A DNA stretch of 64,000 nucleotides from Mesorhizobium carmichaelinearum (GTDB lineage Bacteria > Pseudomonadota > Alphaproteobacteria > Rhizobiales > Rhizobiaceae), in assembly GCF_900199455.1 (NCBI RefSeq), contig NZ_FZQR01000013.1:1-64000 (forward strand). Direction: 5' to 3'. Every line of letters begins with the position of its first letter. Positions within the stretch are counted from its first letter, which is position 1. Under the pieces are notes generated by a model that did no database searches, was not told where the DNA came from, and saw only the letters and a list, made by a program, of their open reading frames with translations. Below, piece after piece: positions 49,041 through 56,799 of this stretch. A program made the translations under genes and the position numbers.

Positions 49041-49957
49041 ACGCCATCGACGTTCATGGCCTGGTCAAGCGCTTCGGCGACAAGACCGTCGTCGACCACG
49101 TGACGATGTCGGTCGCCGAGGGCGAGATCGTCGGCTTCCTCGGCCCGAACGGTTCGGGCAAGACCACCACCATCCGCATCATGTGCGGCCTGCTGACGCC
49201 CGACGAAGGCGAAGGCACGGTGCTGGGCTTCAACATCCGCACTGAGTCGCTCAGGATCAAGCGCGAAGTCGGCTACATGACGCAGAAATTCTCGTTCTAC
49301 GAGGATCTGACGATCGGCGAGAACCTCGAATTCGTGGCCCGGCTCTACCAGCTGAAGCCGGTAGGCGAGTACGTTGCGAGGACGTTGGAAGAGCTCGGCC
49401 TGACCTCGCGCCGCAACCAGCTGGCCGGCACGCTGTCCGGCGGCTGGAAGCAGCGGCTGGCGCTCGCCGCCTGCATCATGCACAAGCCGAAGCTGCTTTT
49501 GCTCGACGAACCGACGGCCGGCGTCGACCCGAAGGCGCGGCGCGAATTCTGGGACGAGATCCATCGCCTCGCCAGCGGCGGGCTGACCGTGCTGGTCTCA
49601 ACCCATTACATGGACGAGGCCGAGCGCTGCCACCGCATCAGCTACATCTCCTACGGCAAGATGCTGGCCACCGGCACCGTCGCCGAGGTGGTGAAAAACG
49701 CTGGCCTGACCACCTTCGTGGTGCAGGGGCCACAGCTCGCCAAGGTGGCGGAAGAGCTGCAGGGCCGCCCCGGCGTCGACCAGGTGGCGCCGTTCGGCGC
49801 GACGCTGCACGTCGTCGGTTCCGACGGGAAGAAGCTCGAAGCAGCGCTTGCCGATGTCGAGAAGGAGCACAAAGGCGTGACCGTTGCGCCAGGCGAAACC
49901 AGCCTGGAGGACGTCTTCATCCAGTTCATGTCGGGGTCGAAGGACAATATGGCATGA
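49037..49957 (+). CDS. ABC exporter ATP-binding protein (YbhF-like)
   Basis: The 306-residue ATPase has Walker A GPNGSGKTTT, Q-loop region YMTQKFSFYEDL, signature LSGGWKQRL and Walker B LLLLDEPTAGVD, with HYMDEAERC after the switch histidine. E. coli YbhF carries two ATPase domains in tandem; this product has only one. Overlaps of 4 bp with the HlyD gene before and the permease gene after show tight coupling. The C-terminal SLEDVFIQFMSGSKDNMA is typical of ABC-2 exporters. Confidence 0.93.
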   Translation: MNAIDVHGLVKRFGDKTVVDHVTMSVAEGEIVGFLGPNGSGKTTTIRIMCGLLTPDEGEGTVLGFNIRTESLRIKREVGYMTQKFSFYEDLTIGENLEFVARLYQLKPVGEYVARTLEELGLTSRRNQLAGTLSGGWKQRLALAACIMHKPKLLLLDEPTAGVDPKARREFWDEIHRLASGGLTVLVSTHYMDEAERCHRISYISYGKMLATGTVAEVVKNAGLTTFVVQGPQLAKVAEELQGRPGVDQVAPFGATLHVVGSDGKKLEAALADVEKEHKGVTVAPGETSLEDVFIQFMSGSKDNMA

Positions 49958-51090
49958 ACAGCATCTTCTCCTTCGCCCGGCTTGGCGCGCTGCTGATCAA
50001 GGAATTCATCCAGATGCGGCGCGACCGCATCACCTTCGCCATGATGCTCGGCGTGCCGCTGCTGCAGCTGGTGCTATTCGGCTTTGCCATCAACAACGAT
50101 CCGAAGGGCTTGCCGACGGCGCTGGTGGCGATGAGCAACGACCAGTATACGCGCGCCATGGTCTCGGCGCTGCAGGTGACGGGCTACTATCGTTTCGACC
50201 ATGTGACCGAGAGCGCCGAAGAGGCGGAATTCCTGATGGCGCGCGGCGACGTTTCCTTCGTCGTCACCATCCCGGCCGACTTCGCTAGCCGAGTCGAGCG
50301 CGGCGATAATCCGCAGATCCTGATCGAGGCGGACGCGACCGATCCGTCGGCCGCGAGCGGCGCCATTTCCACGCTGAGCACGGTGGCGAGCCAGGCGCTG
50401 CTGCGCGCGCAAGGCATGCAGGCAGCTGCCGCCGAGGATGCCAGGCAGCAGCTGCAGGTGGTGGTGCACCAGCGCTACAATCCCGAAGGCATTTCGCAAT
50501 ACAACATCGTGCCCGGCCTGCTCGGCGTCATCCTGCAGATGACCATGGTGATGATGACGGCCATGGCGCTGACCCGCGAAACCGAGCGCGGCACGATGGA
50601 AAACCTGCTCGCCATGCCGTCCAGCCCGGCCGAGATCATGCTGGGCAAGGTGCTGCCCTTCCTTGTCGTCGGCGCGGTGCAGGTCGCGGTGGTGCTGGTG
50701 GCGGCGAAGCTTCTGTTCGATATCCCGTTCGTCGGCAGCCTGACGCTGCTGTTGTCGTCGGTGCTTGTCTTCGTGCTGTCGCTGGTGCTGCTCGGCTATA
50801 CGATCTCGACCATGGCACGCTCGCAGATGCAGGCGATGCAGCTCACCTTCTTTTTCTTCCTGCCGTCGCTGCTCCTGTCCGGCTTCATGTTCCCCTATCG
50901 CGGCATGCCGGGCTGGGCCCAGGCGCTGGGCGAAATCTTCCCACTGACGCATTTCCTGCGCATCACCCGCGCGGTGATGCTGAAGGGCGCCGACTTCCAT
51001 GCCATCGCCGCCGAGATCGGCTGGTTGGTGGTGTTCGTGCTGGTGTTCGCGGGGACAGCGCTGCTGCGGTTCCGCCGCACGCTGGATTAG
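49954..51090 (+). CDS. ABC-2 exporter permease (YbhS/YbhR-like)
   Basis: The 378-residue membrane protein has an N-terminal helix (LIKEFIQMRRDRITFAMMLG). A large periplasmic domain follows, then a C-terminal block of helices: YNIVPGLLGVILQMTMVMMT, ETERGTMENLLAMPSSPAEI, MFPYRGMPGWAQALGEIFPL. This is the ABC2_membrane_3 arrangement. E. coli has two such permeases, YbhS and YbhR; here only one gene ends the operon, so the transporter is probably a homodimer or uses a second permease elsewhere. A terminator follows at 51166-51195. Confidence 0.93.
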   Translation: MNSIFSFARLGALLIKEFIQMRRDRITFAMMLGVPLLQLVLFGFAINNDPKGLPTALVAMSNDQYTRAMVSALQVTGYYRFDHVTESAEEAEFLMARGDVSFVVTIPADFASRVERGDNPQILIEADATDPSAASGAISTLSTVASQALLRAQGMQAAAAEDARQQLQVVVHQRYNPEGISQYNIVPGLLGVILQMTMVMMTAMALTRETERGTMENLLAMPSSPAEIMLGKVLPFLVVGAVQVAVVLVAAKLLFDIPFVGSLTLLLSSVLVFVLSLVLLGYTISTMARSQMQAMQLTFFFFLPSLLLSGFMFPYRGMPGWAQALGEIFPLTHFLRITRAVMLKGADFHAIAAEIGWLVVFVLVFAGTALLRFRRTLD

Positions 51091-51165
51091 AATCAAAACC
51101 CATTCACTCTGAACGACCGAATTCGAATATTCCTGCTTTCGAAAGAAGGTCCGGAAATCCAGCTT

Positions 51166-51195
51166 AAAAAGCGGCGAGCAAGCCCGCCGCTTTCC
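51166..51195. terminator. Hairpin terminator between the exporter operon and the DUF680 gene
   Basis: AAAGCGGCG and CGCCGCTTT pair around AGCAAGCC, with A-rich sequence before and T-rich after. It can act in both directions for the two convergent transcripts. Confidence 0.7.
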
Positions 51196-51213
51196 AAAAT
51201 GCGCCGCGTGCCG

Positions 51214-51453
51214 TCAGTGCTCAAATTGCGGCTTGATACTGTTCGTCGTTGGGATCTCCGCCTTGTCGCCCGTCGCCATGGCATGGCTGCCCATGGTGGC
51301 CGTGTTCCGCACTGTGATGGACTGGGTGTGGAACTCGGCGGCGCCGGCAGACGCGTTGGTGTTGTTGGCGGATCCATAGTGGTCGCTTCCGCCTGCGGCA
51401 AACGCGGTGCCGGCAGCAACTAGAAACGCGGCTGAAAGAGCAATCGTTCTCAT
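51214..51453 (-). CDS. DUF680 family small exported protein
   Basis: The 79-residue product has a signal peptide (IALSAAFLVAAGTAFA) and a short mature part beginning GGSDHYGSANNTNASA, ending IPTTNSIKPQFEH. This is the DUF680 pattern, a family of small secreted proteins expanded in Mesorhizobium, of unknown function. The ATG at 51453 begins the signal peptide directly. It is convergent with the exporter operon and lies downstream of the DUF4242 gene on the same strand (80 bp gap), so co-transcription is possible. Confidence 0.8.
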   Translation of the reverse strand: MRTIALSAAFLVAAGTAFAAGGSDHYGSANNTNASAGAAEFHTQSITVRNTATMGSHAMATGDKAEIPTTNSIKPQFEH

Positions 51454-51533
51454 GTGAACTCCATTGTCAGGTTGTGAGGTAGAGCGGCGGACGCTCCGAC
51501 TAGGTCGGAGCCGCCGCTCCAAATTTCTCTGGG

Positions 51534-51830
51534 TCAGGCGACCGCTTTCTCGGGGTCGGCGCGAACGATGACCGTGTCCATGACCGGCAGGATCTCGTCC
51601 GCCGGCATGCCGACGCGGCTGGCGTGCTCCTTGATCGACTGGGGATCGCGAGCTTGGTAGATGCAGACGGTGCCAAGCCGACCGTCGGCCTCCTTGACCA
51701 CGTAGCTGCGAATCCAGCGGACGCGGTCGGGCATCTCCTCATTGCCAATGCGGCCGGATTTCTCGGCCGCGGCCTTCAGCTCGACCGGATTGCCCCAGGC
51801 GGTCCTGCGGCGGATGACATAGAGATCCAT
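51534..51830 (-). CDS. DUF4242 (nickel-binding fold) protein, copy 2
   Basis: The 98-residue protein reads MDLYVIRRRTAWGNPVELKA, then VRWIRSYVVKEADGRLGTVC, IYQARDPQSIKEHASRVGMP and ADEILPVMDTVIV. This is a divergent DUF4242 member with the same small ferredoxin-like fold expected for the copy at 17348. Metal binding is not evident from residues alone. The ATG at 51830 is followed by family-typical sequence. It is divergent from an AraC regulator (51989), repeating the DUF4242/regulator pairing seen at 17348-20452. Confidence 0.82.
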   Translation of the reverse strand: MDLYVIRRRTAWGNPVELKAAAEKSGRIGNEEMPDRVRWIRSYVVKEADGRLGTVCIYQARDPQSIKEHASRVGMPADEILPVMDTVIVRADPEKAVA

Positions 51831-51988
51831 GGTCTTCTCCCTGGTTTGTGGATCGAATTGGCCGTGAGACGGTGCTTTCCCTGAAGTCGCCGACGACGTC
51901 CAATGGCCTATTAGCTATAGTGCCGCGTTCGGAGCTTGAATGACCGGGCCGCCGGAACACTTGACTGACTGACGGAAGGGAATTGATC

Positions 51989-52951
51989 TTGGACGCGCTT
52001 GGGGAAGTGCTGCGTGCCGTCAAAATGACGGGCGGCGTTTTTCTCGATACCCATTTCACCGCACCTTGGTGTGTGTCAGCCAGGTTCACTTCGGACCAGT
52101 GCCGCCCTTTCCTGACCGACGCCGTCCAGATCATCGCCTATCATTATGTCGTCAGCGGCCGCATGCTGGCCGCTGTCGAAGGCGAGAGCCCGTTCGAGGT
52201 CCGCGCCGGTGAAACCGTGGTGTTGTCCCGCAACGACCCACACCTGCTCGGCAGCGCCCTCGATATGCGCCCGGTCGGCACCGAGCATCTCATTCAACCC
52301 GGAGAGCGAGGCGGCCTTGCCCGAATCGTTCACGGGGGAGGTGGCGAGCCCACGCGGCTCATCTGCGGCTTTCTCGGCAGCGACGAGCAACGCAATCCGC
52401 TGATTGCCACGCTGCCACGGATGTTGAAGGTCGACATGGTAACGGCGGGCTCAAGCGACTGGATCGAGGCCTCTCTGAACTTCGCCCTCAAGGGCCTGCA
52501 GGAGGGCCAGGTCGGCTCGCCAGCGGTGATGTCTCGCCTTTCGGAGTTGATTTTCGTCGAAGCCGTGCGCAGCTACGCGGCGTCGCTTGTGCCAGAGCAA
52601 AAGGGATGGCTCGCCGGCATGCGCGACCCGGCCGTGGGGCGCGCGCTCGCCCTGATGCACGCAGGGGTGAACCTTCACTGGACCGCGGAGCAGCTGGCGC
52701 GCGAGGTTGCGCTCTCCCGCTCGACTTTCTCCGATCGTTTTGCCGGCCTCGTCGGGATGCCGCCTATGCGCTATCTCACCGCCTGGCGCATGCAACTCGC
52801 CAAGGAGCAGCTGCGCAGCGGCCATCGGTCGATCGCGCAGGTGGGCTATGAAATCGGCTACCAGGCGGAGGAGGCTTTCACCCGCGCCTTTAAGCGCGAA
52901 TTCGGGATGCCGCCCGCGGCATGGCGGAAGGCAAAGCAGCTACTGGGATGA
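51989..52951 (+). CDS. AraC-family transcriptional regulator (cupin_6 type)
   Basis: The 320-residue protein has an N-terminal cupin-like sensing domain (AYHYVVSGRMLAAVEGESPF, EVRAGETVVLSRNDPHLLGS). The AraC double helix-turn-helix lies in the last 100 residues (WTAEQLAREVALSRSTFSDR, FAGLVGMPPMRYLTAWRMQL, VGYEIGYQAEEAFTRAFKRE). I chose the TTG at 51989, 8 bases after AAGGGA; a TTG at 51983 is too close to that site, and no ATG precedes the domain. It is divergent from the DUF4242 gene, its probable target. Confidence 0.9.
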   Translation: MDALGEVLRAVKMTGGVFLDTHFTAPWCVSARFTSDQCRPFLTDAVQIIAYHYVVSGRMLAAVEGESPFEVRAGETVVLSRNDPHLLGSALDMRPVGTEHLIQPGERGGLARIVHGGGGEPTRLICGFLGSDEQRNPLIATLPRMLKVDMVTAGSSDWIEASLNFALKGLQEGQVGSPAVMSRLSELIFVEAVRSYAASLVPEQKGWLAGMRDPAVGRALALMHAGVNLHWTAEQLAREVALSRSTFSDRFAGLVGMPPMRYLTAWRMQLAKEQLRSGHRSIAQVGYEIGYQAEEAFTRAFKREFGMPPAAWRKAKQLLG

Positions 52952-53031
52952 CCGTACACAGGAAGACTCCGCACCAACCTGCGCACTGCAGATAGCGGCC
53001 CGACGCCGTTGCATCGCGGCCAATCGCGACT

Positions 53032-54009
53032 TTATGCAGCGGCCATGATCTCGGCATAGGTACCGAAATCGACATTGCCGCCGGACAGCACCACGGCGAC
53101 ACATTGGCCGGACAGCTTGATCTCGCCCGACGACAGCGCCGCCAGCGCCACGCAGCCGCCGGGCTCGACCACCAGCTTGAGGTAGGCCATGGCGTCGCGC
53201 ATCGCCTGTGCCGTCGCTCTATCGGAGACGGCAATGGCGCCGGCGAGGTTCTTGCGGTTGATTTCGAAGGTGATGGCGCCCGGCTCGGCGGTGAGGATCG
53301 CATCGCAGATCGAGCTGTGACCCGGCTCGTTGGAAACCCGGGCGCCGGCGGCGAGCGAGCGGCGCGTGTCGTCGAAATGCTCGGGCTCGACCGCCCACAC
53401 CGCGGTGCCTGGCGAGGCATCCTTGACCGCGACGGAGATGCCGCTCGACAGGCCGCCGCCACCGCAGGGAATGACGACGGCATCGAGGCTGACGCCGAGC
53501 ACCTTGGCCTGGCGCATCAGTTCGAGGCCGATCGTGCCCTGGCCGGCAATGATGGCCGGATCGTCGAAGGGCGGCACCAGCACCATGCCCCTTTCGATGT
53601 AGGGCCGAACCACACTCATGCGGTCATCGCGGAAACGGTCGAAGGGCACCACCTCGGCGCCCATCTTGCGGACATTGCCGATCTTCATCGCCGGCGCATC
53701 CGCCGGCATGGCGATGACCGCTTTAACGCCGAACATGGCGGCGGAGGCGGCGACGCCTTGCGCATGATTGCCCGAGGAGAAGGCAACGACGCCCCGGCTG
53801 CGCTCTTCCTCGCTCAGCGACGAGAGCTTGTTGTAGGCGCCGCGGAACTTGAATGAGCCGGTGCGCTGCAGCGTCTCCGGCTTGAACAGGATGCGCCCGC
53901 CGAAGCGCTTGTTCAGCTCGGCCGATTCGAGCAACGGGGTTTCGACGATCAGGCCGGAGAGGCGGGCTGCGGCGGCATGGATGTCGGCGATGCCGGGAGG
54001 GGTGGTCAT
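53032..54009 (-). CDS. Threonine/serine dehydratase-like PLP enzyme
   Basis: The 325-residue enzyme has the fold-type II PLP motif GSFKFRGAYN with the Schiff-base lysine at residue 54. Other markers are SSGNHAQGVAASAAMFGVKA, the phosphate-binding CGGGGLSSG and the C-terminal SGGNVDFG. It matches catabolic threonine or serine/threonine dehydratases (no C-terminal ACT domain), which deaminate the amino acid to a 2-oxo acid; some relatives are serine racemases. AGGA precedes the ATG at 54009. It is convergent with the AraC gene. Confidence 0.9.
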   Translation of the reverse strand: MTTPPGIADIHAAAARLSGLIVETPLLESAELNKRFGGRILFKPETLQRTGSFKFRGAYNKLSSLSEEERSRGVVAFSSGNHAQGVAASAAMFGVKAVIAMPADAPAMKIGNVRKMGAEVVPFDRFRDDRMSVVRPYIERGMVLVPPFDDPAIIAGQGTIGLELMRQAKVLGVSLDAVVIPCGGGGLSSGISVAVKDASPGTAVWAVEPEHFDDTRRSLAAGARVSNEPGHSSICDAILTAEPGAITFEINRKNLAGAIAVSDRATAQAMRDAMAYLKLVVEPGGCVALAALSSGEIKLSGQCVAVVLSGGNVDFGTYAEIMAAA

Positions 54010-54141
54010 GGCGGATCCTGTAGCGATGTGATCCGGCCATGGTGCACGCAAAGGGCCGCGCGATGCCAACGAAAAGATGTAACCGATACAAAGTTGGGAA
54101 GTCATCCGTGAAATGCGAGATCACCCTGGCCTCGGCTGTCG

Positions 54142-54300
54142 CGCCCCCCTCTGTCCTGCCGGACATCTCCCCCACTTGGGGGGAGATCGGCAGTCATTGG
54201 CGCTTTCGCCACTTTTCAGCGGGGAAAGAAGGGCGGGACGGTGACGCTGTTAATCTCCCCCCTTGTGGGGGAGATGTCCGGCAGGACAGAGGGGGGCGCT
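54142..54300. repeat. Intergenic palindromic repeat, family B variant, copy 3
   Basis: CGCCCCCCTCTGTCCTGCCG and its inverse at the far end (CGGCAGGACAGAGGGGGGCG) frame two CTCCCCCACTTGGGGGGAG-type hairpins. The 312-bp gap 54010-54321 holds this element and no gene. The direction is inverted relative to copies 1 and 2. Confidence 0.8.
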
Positions 54301-54321
54301 GTCCCGCCGACATCTCTAGTT

Positions 54322-54642
54322 TCACCCCAACAATGTCCGCTCCCTCTTACTCCCACCCAGCTTCCGCCAATTGTTGAACCGATGCGTGGCCGCGGCAAAC
54401 GAGATCTTCATCTGCTGCGACACCGAATAGCGCGACTTGCCTTCGTCGAACATGCGGTAGCAGCACTCGACGCCCTCTTCGGTCAGCTTGCCGTCCGGGG
54501 CCTTGTTGTGCGGGTTGGCGGGGTCGAATTTTTCGACCTGCTGCTCGACCAGGCCCTTCAGGCGCTGCAGATCGGCCTCGATGCTGGCGATGAGATCGAG
54601 AACGGGTTTTGGGTCGAAAGGCTGTGCGTGCGGTTTCGTCAT
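54322..54642 (-). CDS. Small conserved hypothetical protein
   Basis: The 106-residue product has an N-terminal helix (VLDLIASIEADLQRLKGLVE). An acidic linker follows, then KLTEEGVECCYRMFDEGKSR and YSVSQQMKISFAAATHRFNN, which looks like a helix-turn-helix, with a basic end (KLGGSKRERTLLG). This suggests a small DNA-binding or regulatory protein, but no characterised family is recognised. It is divergent from mbfA with the Irr-like palindrome between them. Confidence 0.65.
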   Translation of the reverse strand: MTKPHAQPFDPKPVLDLIASIEADLQRLKGLVEQQVEKFDPANPHNKAPDGKLTEEGVECCYRMFDEGKSRYSVSQQMKISFAAATHRFNNWRKLGGSKRERTLLG

Positions 54643-54781
54643 GCGTTGATCCTCGTCCTTGTCTTAGGTTCAGCCATATAGGCGAATCTTTGCTAATAAT
54701 GAAGAGGTGAGGCCGCTCGAGCGCTTCAACAATTCTTGACCGCGCTACCAAGCATGCGGTTGACCCGGGCCATGCCAAACT

Positions 54782-54806
54782 CTAGTTTAGAACTATTCTA
54801 AACTAG
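54782..54806. promoter_or_regulatory. 25-bp perfect palindrome upstream of mbfA, Irr-type iron control element
   Basis: CTAGTTTAGAA and TTCTAAACTAG flank a central CTA, ending 12 bp before the mbfA ATG. Irr-bound iron control elements in rhizobia contain TTTAGAA-N3-TTCTAAA-like inverted repeats, and mbfA is a known Irr target. Confidence 0.8.
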
Positions 54807-54818
54807 GGTCATTTCCTC

Positions 54819-55802
54819 ATGCTTTCCCGCGTTTTCGGCTTCGGCCGCCGCCCCTTCGAATCGCTCTCCGAACAGGAGATCCTGGCACTGGCCATTTCCT
54901 CCGAGGAAGATGACGGGCGCATCTACCGGGCCTATGCCGACGGGTTGGCGGAAAGTTTTCCGCAATCGGCAAAAGTCTTCGAGGAGATGGCCGAGGAAGA
55001 GGACGGCCACCGCGACGCGCTGATCGAGCTCTTCCGCAAGCGTTTCGGCGAGCGCATCCCGCTGATCCGGCGCGAACATGTGAGAGGTTACTATGAGCGC
55101 AAGCCCGACTGGCTGGTAAGACCGCTCGGCATCGAGCATGTACGCCGCCAGGCCGAGGCGATGGAGCAGCAGGCCTACCGTTTCTATGTCGAAGCGGCCA
55201 AGCGCACCACCGATGCCTCGACCCGGAAACTGCTCGACGAGCTGGCGGCGGCCGAGCAGGGGCACGAGAACTCGGCGCAGCGGCTGGAGCAGAAGCATGT
55301 GCCGGGCGACGTGAAGGATGAAGAGGCCAGCGCCGAACAGCGCCAGTTCATCCTCACCTATGTGCAGCCGGGCCTGGCCGGACTGATGGACGGTTCGGTG
55401 TCGACGCTGGCGCCGATCTTCGCTGCCGCCTTTGCCACGCACGACACCTGGCAGACGCTGCTGGTCGGCCTTGCCGCCTCGATCGGCGCCGGCATTTCGA
55501 TGGGCTTCACCGAGGTCGCCTCCGACGACGGCAAACTGTCGGGCCGTGGCTCACCGGTCAAGCGCGGCCTGACCGTCGGCATCATGACGACGCTCGGTGG
55601 TCTCGGTCACGCGCTGCCCTATCTCATCCCGAGCTTCTGGACGGCGACCGCCGTCGCCGCGGTCGTGGTGTTCTTCGAACTGTGGGCCATCGCCTTCGTC
55701 CAGAACCGCTACATGCAGACCCCCTTCCTGCGCGCTGCCTTCCAGGTGGTGCTGGGCGGCGCGCTGGTGTTCGCGGCGGGTGTGCTGATCGGGAATGCTT
55801 GA
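54819..55802 (+). CDS. mbfA: Membrane-bound ferritin-like iron exporter MbfA
   Basis: The 327-residue protein fuses an N-terminal erythrin/ferritin-like domain to a C-terminal VIT1-like membrane domain. The first has di-iron glutamate/histidine repeats such as SSEEDDGRIYRAYADGLAES, EEMAEEEDGHRDALIELFRK and LAAAEQGHENSAQRLEQKHV. The second includes QPGLAGLMDGSVSTLAPIFA, LAASIGAGISMGFTEVASDD and LGGLGHALPYLI. MbfA exports iron across the inner membrane and protects rhizobia and Agrobacterium from iron and peroxide stress. A perfect Irr-type palindrome ends 12 bp upstream of the ATG at 54819, indicating iron-responsive repression. Confidence 0.94.
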   Translation: MLSRVFGFGRRPFESLSEQEILALAISSEEDDGRIYRAYADGLAESFPQSAKVFEEMAEEEDGHRDALIELFRKRFGERIPLIRREHVRGYYERKPDWLVRPLGIEHVRRQAEAMEQQAYRFYVEAAKRTTDASTRKLLDELAAAEQGHENSAQRLEQKHVPGDVKDEEASAEQRQFILTYVQPGLAGLMDGSVSTLAPIFAAAFATHDTWQTLLVGLAASIGAGISMGFTEVASDDGKLSGRGSPVKRGLTVGIMTTLGGLGHALPYLIPSFWTATAVAAVVVFFELWAIAFVQNRYMQTPFLRAAFQVVLGGALVFAAGVLIGNA

Positions 55803-55812
55803 GGGCCAGGCG

Positions 55813-55939
55813 CCCCCTCACCCAGCCTCCGCTTCGCTCGGCTGACCTCTCCCCGAGGGGAGAGGAGACTTTTGGCGCCGGCGCCAACCTCTTCTCCCCT
55901 CGGGGAGAAGGTGGCCGCGAAGCGGCCGGATGAGGGGGA
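55813..55939. repeat. Intergenic palindromic repeat, family A, copy 3
   Basis: CCCCCTCACCCAGCCTCCGC at the start and GCGGCCGGATGAGGGGG at the end frame CTCTCCCCGAGGGGAGAG and CTTCTCCCCTCGGGGAGAAG hairpins, closely matching copy 1 at 3118-3244. Confidence 0.8.
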
Positions 55940-55953
55940 CTAGCGCGACGCTG

Positions 55954-56298
55954 TCACCCATTCACCGCCCGGCTGTCCCTGGGCGCCTCATCCCGCTCGG
56001 TCAGCCCATAATCTCTCACCACATGCGCAATCCGCAAACGATAGCCGGCAAAGATTTCTCCCCGACCGGCCTGCTGCGCCTGCCGGTGTTCTTCGGTGTT
56101 GCGCCAAGCCTTCACCGCTTCCTCGTCGCGCCAGAACGACAGCGACAGGATTCGTTTCGGGTCAACCAGGCTCTGAAAACGTTCGATCGAGATGAAGCCG
56201 TCAATGCCGTCGAGCAAGGGACGCAAATTGGCGGCGATGGCGAGATAGGCATCGCGTTTGCCCTCCGCCGGCTGCACCTCGAAGATGACGGCGATCAC
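55954..56298 (-). CDS. ABM-domain protein
   Basis: The 114-residue protein reads MIAVIFEVQPAEGKRDAYLA, DGIDGFISIERFQSLVDPKR and ILSLSFWRDEEAVKAWRNTE, ending EHRQAQQAGRGEIFAGYRLR. This is a clear antibiotic-biosynthesis-monooxygenase (ABM) domain of the type used in small oxidative or heme-related enzymes. Its ATG overlaps the stop of the preceding NIPSNAP gene by 4 bp, so they are coupled. The pair lies divergent from an ArsR-type regulator. Confidence 0.85.
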   Translation of the reverse strand: MIAVIFEVQPAEGKRDAYLAIAANLRPLLDGIDGFISIERFQSLVDPKRILSLSFWRDEEAVKAWRNTEEHRQAQQAGRGEIFAGYRLRIAHVVRDYGLTERDEAPRDSRAVNG

Positions 56299-56627
56299 GG
56301 CAGCACCAGCTTGGCGTGCGGCCCGGAGACGTGTTTCAGGAACATGCGGTCCTCCTTGAGGATGAATCGTTCACGCTTGGCGAACTCATAGTTTGCCTTG
56401 CCGGCGGGATCGGCGGCAAGCCGGGCGCGATAGGCTTCATAGGCCGCCAGGTTTTCGATGTTGTAGGCGGCGTAGGCCGTCGTCGCCGAGCCCTCATGTG
56501 GAGCATAATAGCCGATCAGATCGGCGCCGCAGCGCGGAATGGCCTGGCCCCAGTTGCGGGCATATTCCTCGAAGGCGGCCTTGCCGAACGGGTCGATCTC
56601 ATAGCGGATGAAGCAGGTGATGGTCAT
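56295..56627 (-). CDS. NIPSNAP-family protein
   Basis: The 110-residue protein reads MTITCFIRYEIDPFGKAAFE, EYARNWGQAIPRCGADLIGY and YAPHEGSATTAYAAYNIENL, ending in FLKHVSGPHAKLVLP. This matches NIPSNAP, a dimeric ferredoxin-like barrel related to ABM. AAGGAGA precedes the ATG at 56627. It overlaps the ABM gene by 4 bp; two related barrel proteins in one operon could form a heteromer, which is inference. Confidence 0.85.
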   Translation of the reverse strand: MTITCFIRYEIDPFGKAAFEEYARNWGQAIPRCGADLIGYYAPHEGSATTAYAAYNIENLAAYEAYRARLAADPAGKANYEFAKRERFILKEDRMFLKHVSGPHAKLVLP

Positions 56628-56764
56628 GGTCGTCTCCTTGGGTTCTGGCATCGACGCTTCGAGCGCGGTCGAAACGTCATGCGCATCGATGTGCTAGGCA
56701 GTTTCGTGTCAGGAGCCGTCGTCGCTTGCGTCGTCGTCTCCTTGATCTGCCCGGAGAATAGTGG

Positions 56765-56778
56765 TTCTTTGACAAGAA
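56765..56778. promoter_or_regulatory. Inverted repeat in the ArsR/NIPSNAP divergent promoter region
   Basis: TTCTT-TGAC-AAGAA is a perfect inverted repeat 22 bp before the regulator's ATG and 138 bp from the NIPSNAP start. It could be an ArsR-type operator. Confidence 0.4.
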
Positions 56779-56799
56779 TGCTTCGATGAGGAACGAACT

